Source: Halomonas beimenensis
Lineage (GTDB): Bacteria > Pseudomonadota > Gammaproteobacteria > Pseudomonadales > Halomonadaceae
Assembly: GCF_002549795.1 (NCBI RefSeq)
Contig: NZ_CP021435.1
Span: forward strand, 1,302,001-1,366,000
DNA length: 64,000 nt
Direction of reading: 5' to 3'
A program made the position numbers and the translations under genes. Positions 57,328 through 64,000 of the stretch are shown here, piece by piece (the first letter of the stretch is position 1; each line of letters starts with the position of its first letter). The notes under the pieces are model-generated. The model did not search any database. It saw only the letters and a program-made list of their open reading frames with translations, and had not been told where the DNA came from.

Positions 57328-57705
57328 ATGATCCTCGGCATCGGCACCGACATCGCGAGGGTGGCGCGTTTCGTGGACGCCCAGGCACGCCATGGCGAGC
57401 GCTTCGCCGAGCGGTTGCTGGGTGTCGACGAGCTGGCCCGCTATCGGGAGCGGGGGCGTCCCGCGGCCTACCTGGCCAAGCGTTTCGCCGCCAAGGAGGC
57501 CTTCGTCAAGGCGCTGGGCAGCGGACTGCGCCATGGCATGCGCTGGACCGAGATCCAGGTGGTCAACGATGCCCTGGGGCGACCGACCCTCCGCCTGGAG
57601 GGCAAGGCCCATGACCTGGCCGAGGCTGCCGGCGTCAAGGCCCTTCATCTCTCGCTGTCGGACGAGGCGGCGTTCGCCGTGGCCTTCGTGGTGATGGAGG
57701 GGTGA
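57328..57705 (+). CDS. acpS: Holo-ACP synthase
   Basis: AcpS transfers phosphopantetheine from CoA to Ser37 of AcpP. The 125-residue protein has [12 protein letters not shown] and [12 protein letters not shown], the two magnesium and CoA-binding motifs, and is of normal length. The pdxJ-acpS pair is standard. Its last 61 bp overlap the 3' end of gacS on the opposite strand. Confidence 0.95.
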   Translation: MILGIGTDIARVARFVDAQARHGERFAERLLGVDELARYRERGRPAAYLAKRFAAKEAFVKALGSGLRHGMRWTEIQVVNDALGRPTLRLEGKAHDLAEAAGVKALHLSLSDEAAFAVAFVVMEG

Positions 57706-60353
57706 ACCCCCTGCCACGCCCGGAGCGCGCCCATGGCCGCATAGAGGTCGGGCAGCAGGGGGGCGACGGCCTCGAGGCCTCGGGAGCGCAACCGCGTCTC
57801 CAGGGTCTCGGCGAGCAGGCCCAGGCGCGGCACGCCGCAGTAACGGCAGGCGCCGTTGAGGGCGTGGATGGCGTCGAGCAGTCCCTCGGCGTCGTTCGAC
57901 GTCATGGCCTCGCGGATCGCCCTCTCGCTGTCGTCCAGGGAATCGATCAGTTGGCCGAGCAGCTGGCGGGCCAGGGTCTGGCGGCCGCCGGCCAGCTGGG
58001 TACCCAGTGCCAGGTCCACCGAGGCCAGCTCGGCATCCCCGGCCGGCGTTTCCGACGGCTTGGCGGGCCCGTCCTCCAGGGGCAGGCCGACTCCCAGGTG
58101 ATGGCGCAGCAGGCTGGAGAGCTGGGCGGTATCCAGCGGCTTCTCCAGTACCCCGTCGAGCCCACTCTCCAGCAATTGGCGACGCTGCTCGCTCTGTACA
58201 TGGGCCGTGACCGCGATGATCGGCACGTGCCGCCAGGGCCCTCCCAGGCCGCGCAGGGATCGGGTCGTCTCCACGCCGTCCATGCCGCGCATGCGAATGT
58301 CCATCAGCACCAGATCGAACCGGGTTTCCTGGGCCATGGCCAGGGCCTCCTCGCCGCTGGCCGCCAGTCCCACCTCCAGCTCCGGCCCCTGGATCAGTTC
58401 CTTGAGCAGCAGACGATTGGATTCGGTGTCATCCACCACCATCAGGCGAAGGGGAGGACCTTCGGGGGCGGTCGGCCGGTGGGGGGACTGATCGCGGCGC
58501 GCCCGGGTCAGGGCCCGGGTCACCGATTCCACCAGGGTGCGCCGCGACAGCGGCTTGCTCAGCACTTCCCCGCCATGTGGCAGCGGCAAGACCGGCAGGT
58601 CGGGTGGGCTGGCATTGACCAGCAGCAGGGCCGGACAGGGCAGGTCCTCCAGGCGACGCTGCCAGGCCGCCAGCCCCGTCTCGCCGAGGTCCTCGTCGGC
58701 CAGCCCGATCACCGCCAGGGCGGGGGCGGCGGTACGAGCCTTCTCCAGGTCGGTGATCCGGGCTTCCCAGCGTGACAGCAGATGCCGGAGGGCATGCCGG
58801 GTCGGGCCATGAGGTTCCTCCAGGACGACGCGCTTGCCATCCAGCACCAGCTCCGGGGCGCGCTCGGCATCCTCCCGGCAGGCCAAGGGAAGGGTGAACG
58901 AGAAGGTGGAGCCCTCGTTCGGGGTGCTGTCGACGGAGATCTCGCCCCCCATCTGTTCCACCAGCTGCCGGCTGATGGCCAGGCCCAGCCCGGTACCGCC
59001 GAATTCTCGCTGGTGGCTCGCGTCGGCCTGGCGGAAGGCCTGGAAGAGGCGGCGCTGGGCGTCCTGGGAGAGACCGATGCCGGTATCGCTGACGGCCAGC
59101 TTCAACACTACATGGCCCGGCGCCTGCTGTTCGACCATCACCCGAACGATGACCTCGCCCTGTTCGGTGAACTTGACGGCGTTGCCGACCAGGTTGGTGA
59201 GTACCTGGCGGATGCGCAGCGGGTCCCCCTGCAGCGCCTCGGGCACGTCGTCGTAGACCAGTCCGAGGAGCTGGAGACCCTTCTGCTGGGCCTGGGGCGC
59301 CTGGAGACCGAGCACTTCGTCGACCAGGGCCACCATGTCCAGTTCGGTATGCTCGAGCTCCAGTCGGCCGGCCTCGATCTTGGAGAAATCCAGGACGTCA
59401 TTGATCAGCATCAGCAGGTTGTCGCAGGCCCGCTGGACATGGTCGAGCCATTCGCGCTGGCGCGGGGCGAGCTCGGTGCGATGCAGCAGTCGGCAGAAGC
59501 CGATGATGCCGTTCAAGGGGGTACGGATCTCGTGGCTCATGTTGGCCAGGAACTCCGACTTGGCCCGATTGGCCTCCAGGGCGCGACGGTGGGCGAGATC
59601 CAGCTCGATGTTCTGGACCTCGATGGTCTCCATCGATTCCTGGAGCTCGCCGGTGGCCTGGTCGATCTGGGCCTGAAGATCCTCCCGGGCCGAGGCGAGG
59701 TGGTCGCCCAGGGCATTGAGTCGCTGGGCCAGCCGGCTCATCTCCGGATCCCGGGGCAGGGGGAGCGGACGCGGGTCGCCGCCGGCGGTCAGCCACTCCA
59801 GCGTCTGGGCGGCGCGTTCCAGCGGTACCGACACCCGGCGGCTGAGGCCGTAAGCCACCATGAACAGCAGCATCCCGAGCATCAGCAGCACGATCCCGCC
59901 GATGGCCAGATGACGGTAGTAGGTCAGGGGCAGGACCGAGGCGTCCACGTCGAGCAACAGTCCTGCGCCGGGCGCGCCCGGCAGGGGAGCCCGGATCAGC
60001 CAGCGCCGTCCCTGTTCCTCGATGCGGATGGCCTCCGGTGCCGCCATGTCGGGACTCGCCCTGAGGCGGCCGAGCTCCAGGCGCCGTCGGCCCTCGGCGT
60101 CCTGGATGCCGAGGGCGCGCACGTCTTCCAGGTCGAGCAGGCGGGCGGCGGTCCTCTCCAGGGTCTCCCGCTCTCCGGCCGCCAGGGCCTCGCCCAGGGA
60201 GGGGGCGAGCATCGAGGTGGCCTGGACCAGGCGTTCGCGCATCAGCTGCCGGTGGCGGCGATCCTCCAGCTCCGCCACCACCGCCACCACCAGGGTCATC
60301 AATACCAGGGGAAGCACGAGGATGGCCAGCATCAGGCGGGTCTTCAATGACAT
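57645..60353 (-). CDS. gacS: Hybrid sensor histidine kinase GacS/BarA
   Basis: GacS/BarA controls the small-RNA/CsrA switch through GacA. The 902-residue protein has two membrane helices (about 8-27 and 160-185) around a periplasmic sensor, a HAMP linker, the kinase with His274 in [14 protein letters not shown]1 and G2 boxes ([29 protein letters not shown]), a degenerate receiver (about 520-635), a true receiver with Asp685 in [10 protein letters not shown], and a C-terminal HPt domain with His830 in [15 protein letters not shown] 60353 gives the proper membrane start. gacA is not in the window. Confidence 0.93.
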   Translation of the reverse strand: MSLKTRLMLAILVLPLVLMTLVVAVVAELEDRRHRQLMRERLVQATSMLAPSLGEALAAGERETLERTAARLLDLEDVRALGIQDAEGRRRLELGRLRASPDMAAPEAIRIEEQGRRWLIRAPLPGAPGAGLLLDVDASVLPLTYYRHLAIGGIVLLMLGMLLFMVAYGLSRRVSVPLERAAQTLEWLTAGGDPRPLPLPRDPEMSRLAQRLNALGDHLASAREDLQAQIDQATGELQESMETIEVQNIELDLAHRRALEANRAKSEFLANMSHEIRTPLNGIIGFCRLLHRTELAPRQREWLDHVQRACDNLLMLINDVLDFSKIEAGRLELEHTELDMVALVDEVLGLQAPQAQQKGLQLLGLVYDDVPEALQGDPLRIRQVLTNLVGNAVKFTEQGEVIVRVMVEQQAPGHVVLKLAVSDTGIGLSQDAQRRLFQAFRQADASHQREFGGTGLGLAISRQLVEQMGGEISVDSTPNEGSTFSFTLPLACREDAERAPELVLDGKRVVLEEPHGPTRHALRHLLSRWEARITDLEKARTAAPALAVIGLADEDLGETGLAAWQRRLEDLPCPALLLVNASPPDLPVLPLPHGGEVLSKPLSRRTLVESVTRALTRARRDQSPHRPTAPEGPPLRLMVVDDTESNRLLLKELIQGPELEVGLAASGEEALAMAQETRFDLVLMDIRMRGMDGVETTRSLRGLGGPWRHVPIIAVTAHVQSEQRRQLLESGLDGVLEKPLDTAQLSSLLRHHLGVGLPLEDGPAKPSETPAGDAELASVDLALGTQLAGGRQTLARQLLGQLIDSLDDSERAIREAMTSNDAEGLLDAIHALNGACRYCGVPRLGLLAETLETRLRSRGLEAVAPLLPDLYAAMGALRAWQGVHPSITTKATANAASSDSER

Positions 60354-60410
60354 GGAGATGACTCGTCGGGTGGGTGTCGCGGCGTAGTATGCCACAGCCG
60401 GCGGGCATGC

Positions 60411-60440
60411 CTGTCCACTCGGGGCGGCCAAGGATATAAT
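60411..60440 (+). promoter_or_regulatory. Candidate cysM promoter
   Basis: A perfect -10 box TATAAT (60435-60440) lies 31 bp before the cysM ATG. The -35 region is weak (CTGTCC at 60411-60416 with 18 bp, or TGTCCA with 17 bp). The leader would be about 25 nt, with room for the AAGGAAGG ribosome site. Confidence 0.55.
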
Positions 60441-60471
60441 GCCGAAAAGACGTTTCCAGAAGGAAGGTTGC

Positions 60472-61368
60472 ATGCAGTTCCCCACCCTGGAGGAGACCGT
60501 CGGCCATACGCCGCTGGTTCGCCTGAAGCGCATCACCGCGGGGCGCAACAACACCCTGCTCGCCAAGCTCGAGGGCAACAATCCGGCCGGCTCCGTCAAG
60601 GACCGTCCGGCATTGTCCATGCTCGAGCAGGCGGAGGCGCGGGGCACGATCTCCCCGGGCGACACCCTCGTCGAGGCCACCTCCGGCAACACCGGCATCG
60701 CCCTGGCCATGGCCGCGGCCATCAAGGGCTATCGTCTGGTCCTGATCATGCCGGAGAACGCCTCCAGCGAGCGCAAGCAGGCCATGGCCGCTTACGGCGC
60801 CGAACTGATCGAGGTCAGCCAGGCCGGCGGCATGGAAGAGGCCCGTGACCTGGCCGAGACCATGATCGCCCGCGGTGAGGGCAAGCCGCTCGACCAGTTC
60901 GCCAATCCCGACAACCCCCTGGCGCACTATCGAGGCACCGGGCCGGAGCTGTGGGAGCAGACCGGTGGCACCATCACCCACTTCGTCAGCTCCATGGGGA
61001 CCACCGGCACCATCATGGGCGTCTCCCGCTACCTCAAGGAAAGGAACCCCGGGGTGCAGATCGTCGGCCTCCAGCCGGAGGACGGCGCCAGCATCGCCGG
61101 CATAAGACGCTGGCCCGAGGCCTACCTGCCGCAGATCTTCGATTCCTCCCGGGTCGATCGGGTACTCGACATCGGCCAGCACGAGGCCGAGGTGCACATG
61201 CGCCGCCTGGCTCGGGAAGAAGGCATCCTCGCCGGGGTCTCCTCCGGCGGGGCCCTGGCGGGCGCGCTGCGCCTGGCCGAGGAAGTCGAGGATGCGGTGA
61301 TCGTCTTCATCGTCTGCGACCGCGGCGACCGTTACCTGTCCACCGGCCTGTTCGCCCCGGAGTCCTGA
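60472..61368 (+). CDS. cysM: Cysteine synthase B
   Basis: CysM makes cysteine from O-acetylserine, and can use thiosulfate to give S-sulfocysteine. The 298-residue PLP enzyme has Lys43 in [13 protein letters not shown], the substrate loop [11 protein letters not shown], and the phosphate cradle GTTGTIMG. The RRWPEAYLP segment is characteristic of CysM rather than CysK. ATG 60472 follows AAGGAAGG. The cysM-rlmD-relA order matches Pseudomonas PA0932-PA0934. Confidence 0.94.
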   Translation: MQFPTLEETVGHTPLVRLKRITAGRNNTLLAKLEGNNPAGSVKDRPALSMLEQAEARGTISPGDTLVEATSGNTGIALAMAAAIKGYRLVLIMPENASSERKQAMAAYGAELIEVSQAGGMEEARDLAETMIARGEGKPLDQFANPDNPLAHYRGTGPELWEQTGGTITHFVSSMGTTGTIMGVSRYLKERNPGVQIVGLQPEDGASIAGIRRWPEAYLPQIFDSSRVDRVLDIGQHEAEVHMRRLAREEGILAGVSSGGALAGALRLAEEVEDAVIVFIVCDRGDRYLSTGLFAPES

Positions 61369-61369
61369 G

Positions 61370-62803
61370 GTGGGGCTCGGCAAGCGACGGCCCACGAGAG
61401 CCCGTTCCGGCGTCTCGGGGCTCCAGGAACGGCGTCGGGAGGCGCCCCCGGCCAAGGGCGCAGGCGACGACGCCCCGGTCTTGACCCTCCAGGGACTCGC
61501 CCATGACGGCCGCGGCGTGGGCCGCACCCCGGCCGGCAAGACCGTCTTCGTCGAGGGCGGCCTGGCCGGCGAGACGGTGGCCGTGGCGGTGCATCGTACC
61601 CGCAAGCGCTTCGACGAGGCCCATGTGCGCGAGGTGCTCGAGCCCTCTGTGGATCGGGTCACGCCGCCCTGCGCCCATTACGGCAGCTGCGGCGGCTGCG
61701 ACCTCCAGCACCTGAGCCTGGCGGGGCAGCATCGCCACAAGCAGGCGGTACTTCGCGAGCTGCTCGCCCGCCAGGGCCTGGCACCCGCCGGCGAGCCCGA
61801 GCTGCTGGCCGAGGCCGGCGAGGGCTACCGGCGCCGGGCGCGGCTGGGGGTCAAGGTCGATGCCGAGGGTGGCGTGCACCTGGGGTTCCGGGCGCGCCAC
61901 AGCCACCGCCTGGTCGACCTCGATGCCTGTCCGGTGCTCCTCCCCGAGCTGTCGGCGCTGCTCACCCCGCTGCGCGACTGCCTGAAGGCCCTCGAGGCCC
62001 CGCGGCACGTGGGTCACCTGGAACTGCTGGCCAGCGACGTCGGCGAGACCCTGGTGATTCGCCAGCTGCGCGAGCATCCCGACGATACCTACCGATGGCG
62101 GACCTTCGCCGAGGCCCGGGGCGTCCACCTGGCACGCTGGGTCGGACGGGAGGCGCCGACGTTCGAGTGGCTGACGCCGGCTCCGGCCCTGAGCTGCCGT
62201 CTGGCGGTGGGGGAGCGTGAGCTGACCCTGGGCTTCGCCCCCGGCGACTTCCTGCAGGCCAACGAGGCGGTCAACGCCCGCATGGTCGCCACCGCCCTGG
62301 CCTGGCTGTCGCCGCTGTCCCCGGGCGAGCCGGTTCTGGACCTGTTCGCCGGGGTGGGCAACTTCGGCCTGCCCCTCTCGGCCCTCGGGGCGCGGGTCTG
62401 CGCCGTGGAGGGCAGTGCCGCCATGGTCGACCGCCTGGGCGACAATGCCCAGCGCAACGGGCTCAGGGTGGACGCCCGCCAGGCCGACCTCAACGCCGCG
62501 GCGTCCGGTCGGGCCCTGCTCGACGAGCTCGGGCCGCGTACCGTGCTGCTGGATCCCCCCCGGGACGGCGCCGAGGCCGTCTGCCGGTCGCTGGCCGAGC
62601 GTCCGGTACCGCGGGTGCTGTACGTGTCCTGCGACCCGGCCACCCTGGCCCGGGATGCGGCGCGGCTCGTGCAGGCTGGCTACGTCATCCAACGCTGGGC
62701 GGTGGCCGACATGTTCGCCCACACCGCCCACCTGGAATCCATGCTGCTGCTCGAGCACCCGGATGCCGGGCGGCGGTGCGAAGGAGCGTCAATCGATGGT
62801 TAA
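61370..62803 (+). CDS. rlmD: 23S rRNA (uracil-1939-C5)-methyltransferase
   Basis: RlmD methylates U1939 of 23S rRNA using S-adenosylmethionine. The 477-residue protein has a TRAM RNA-binding domain (LTLQGLAHDGRGVGR), the iron-sulfur cysteines CAHYGSCGGC plus DACPVL, the SAM motif VLDLFAGVGNFGLPL, and the catalytic cysteine in VLYVSCDPATLARD. The start is GTG 61370, one base after the cysM stop; the first 35 residues are basic and not conserved, so a later start is possible. It overlaps relA by 8 bp. Confidence 0.92.
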   Translation: MGLGKRRPTRARSGVSGLQERRREAPPAKGAGDDAPVLTLQGLAHDGRGVGRTPAGKTVFVEGGLAGETVAVAVHRTRKRFDEAHVREVLEPSVDRVTPPCAHYGSCGGCDLQHLSLAGQHRHKQAVLRELLARQGLAPAGEPELLAEAGEGYRRRARLGVKVDAEGGVHLGFRARHSHRLVDLDACPVLLPELSALLTPLRDCLKALEAPRHVGHLELLASDVGETLVIRQLREHPDDTYRWRTFAEARGVHLARWVGREAPTFEWLTPAPALSCRLAVGERELTLGFAPGDFLQANEAVNARMVATALAWLSPLSPGEPVLDLFAGVGNFGLPLSALGARVCAVEGSAAMVDRLGDNAQRNGLRVDARQADLNAAASGRALLDELGPRTVLLDPPRDGAEAVCRSLAERPVPRVLYVSCDPATLARDAARLVQAGYVIQRWAVADMFAHTAHLESMLLLEHPDAGRRCEGASIDG

Positions 62804-64000
62804 AGTGCGGGAAGACCAGCCGCTGGCCGAGGACGGCGCGGTCGATATTCCACGCTGGGTCGAACGCCTGCAGGAGGACGTCAAGCTGCGCGCCCCGGAC
62901 GAGATGCGGGCGGCCTGCGAGCTGGCCCAGCGCCTGGAGCGCGAGTCCGATCGCCCCCACAAGGTATGGCTCAAGGACGGGTCGAGCTTTCGCATGGGCC
63001 TGGAGATGGCCGACATCCTCGGCGAGCTGCGCCTGGACCAGCCGGCGCTCGAGGCGGCGGTGCTCTATCGGGCGGTACGCGAGGGCCTGATCGGTCTGGA
63101 GGACATCGCCAAGCGCTTCGGCCAGGAGGTCGCCGGCCTGATCGACGGCGTGCTGCAGATGGCCGCCATCAGCACCTCCCAGACCCCCAGCCAAGGCCTC
63201 AGCCAGCACGACCAGCAGGACAACCTGCGCAAGATGCTGGTCAACATGATCGATGACGTGCGGGTGGCGCTGATCAAGATCGCCGAGCGCACCTGCGCGC
63301 TGCGCCAGGTGCGGGACGCCCCCCGCGAGAAGCGCATGCAGGTGGCCCGGGAGGTCTTCGACATCTACGCGCCCCTGGCGCACCGCCTGGGCATCGGCCA
63401 CCTCAAGTGGGAGCTCGAGGACCTGTCCTTTCGCTATCTCCACGAGGACGACTACAAGGCCATCGCCCGCCAGCTCGCCGAGAAGCGCCTGGACCGGGAC
63501 CGCTACATCCACGACGTGGTGGAGATCCTCAAGGGCCTGATCGAGGCTCAGGGCATCCATCACTATCAGGTGGACGGCCGCGCCAAGCACATCTATTCGA
63601 TCTGGCGGAAGATGAAGCGCAAGCGCATCGACTTCTCCCAGGTCCATGACATTCGCGCGGTCCGCATCCTGGTCCCCGAGATCAGCGACTGCTACACGGT
63701 GCTCGGCCTGGTGCACTCGCGCTGGCATCATGTCCCCAACGAATTCGACGACTACATCGCCAACCCCAAGAAGAACGGCTACCAGTCACTGCATACCGCC
63801 GTCTTCGGCCCCGAGGGCAAGGTGCTGGAGATCCAGATCCGCACCTTCGCCATGCACGAGGAGGCCGAGCTGGGGGTCTGCGCCCACTGGCGCTACAAGG
63901 GCCACGACACCAACGCCCGCAGCGCCAGCTACGAGGAGAAGATCGCCTGGCTGCGCCAGGTGCTGGAATGGCAGGAGGAGGTCGGCGACTTCGGCGACAT
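62796..64000 (+). CDS. relA: (p)ppGpp synthetase RelA, 5' part
   Basis: The gene runs off the right edge after 401 codons. The N-terminal pseudo-hydrolase domain lacks the HD residues (LYRAVREGLIGLEDIAKRFG), as is typical of RelA rather than SpoT. The synthetase domain contains RAKHIYSIWRKMKRK, VHDIRAVRILV, YIANPKKNGYQSLHTAVFGPEG and EIQIRTFAMHEEAELGVCAHWRYK. ATG 62796 has a GAAGGAG ribosome site and lies in the end of rlmD. RelA makes the alarmone on ribosomes stalled by uncharged tRNA. Confidence 0.95.
   Translation, partial: MVKVREDQPLAEDGAVDIPRWVERLQEDVKLRAPDEMRAACELAQRLERESDRPHKVWLKDGSSFRMGLEMADILGELRLDQPALEAAVLYRAVREGLIGLEDIAKRFGQEVAGLIDGVLQMAAISTSQTPSQGLSQHDQQDNLRKMLVNMIDDVRVALIKIAERTCALRQVRDAPREKRMQVAREVFDIYAPLAHRLGIGHLKWELEDLSFRYLHEDDYKAIARQLAEKRLDRDRYIHDVVEILKGLIEAQGIHHYQVDGRAKHIYSIWRKMKRKRIDFSQVHDIRAVRILVPEISDCYTVLGLVHSRWHHVPNEFDDYIANPKKNGYQSLHTAVFGPEGKVLEIQIRTFAMHEEAELGVCAHWRYKGHDTNARSASYEEKIAWLRQVLEWQEEVGDFGD

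Overview
This window is a dense, visibly GC-rich stretch of a gammaproteobacterial chromosome. Gene order and protein sequence point to a Halomonas-like member of the Halomonadaceae. The left half follows the order I know from Pseudomonas aeruginosa PA2979 down to PA2951 (kdsB, phosphatase, murB, rne, rluC, sppA, maf, yceD, rpmF, plsX, fab genes, holB, pilZ, tatD, etf genes). The right half matches the algU-mucABCD-lepA-lepB-rnc-era-recO-pdxJ block followed by acpS, gacS, cysM, rlmD and relA. The lineage call is inference: no rRNA or tRNA gene was recognised.

Layout. 1-8444: envelope and RNA genes (kdsB end, phosphatase, murB, rne on the minus strand, rluC, a HAD phosphatase, sppA). 8585-18620: the yceD-rpmF-plsX-fabD-fabG-acpP-fabF-pabC-mltG-tmk-holB-pilZ run, with maf divergent. 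18714-23117: tatD, a DUF1285 gene, a UvrD-like helicase and a mercaptopyruvate-type sulfurtransferase. 23341-27060: the electron-transfer-flavoprotein system, with etfD and etfBA divergent around a PsrA-like site. 27061-27568: a non-coding stretch with a large palindrome, two decayed copies of the etfA 3' end, a hairpin and a Fur-like box. 27569-32553: a TonB2-type iron-uptake energy operon (DUF3450, TtpC-like ExbB, ExbB, ExbD, TonB, TPR protein). 32520-37291: xthA, a small basic protein, rhlB-like helicase and dinG. 37288-38142: an Nmad3-like gene overlapping dinG. 38123-45042: a complete [NiFe]-hydrogenase maturation operon, hypF-C-(SIS)-D-E-A-B, with no hydrogenase structural gene in the window. 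45269-46348: aroF. 46673-64000: sigma factor AlgU with its anti-sigma and periplasmic protease genes, translation, secretion and RNA genes, vitamin B6 and ACP genes, gacS, cysM, rlmD and the 5' part of relA.

Many genes are translationally coupled by ATGA or TGATG overlaps: ptp-murB, plsX-fabD, fabF-pabC, tmk-holB, DUF1285-helicase-sulfurtransferase, etfB-etfA, the TonB2 operon, dinG-Nmad3, the hyp operon, mucA-mucB-mucC and rnc-era.

The least explained signal is a family of intergenic elements built on 7-bp periods. Arrays of 4 to 9 heptads lie in five gaps, and related inverted-arm elements bring the total to six gaps. Three of them share a roughly 35-bp core whose mini-hairpin keeps its pairing despite base changes. 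Other points of interest are the very long KPEA repeat tail of RNase E, the Nmad3-like gene, a GmhA-like SIS gene inside the hyp operon, and a promoter that leaves yceD almost without a leader.
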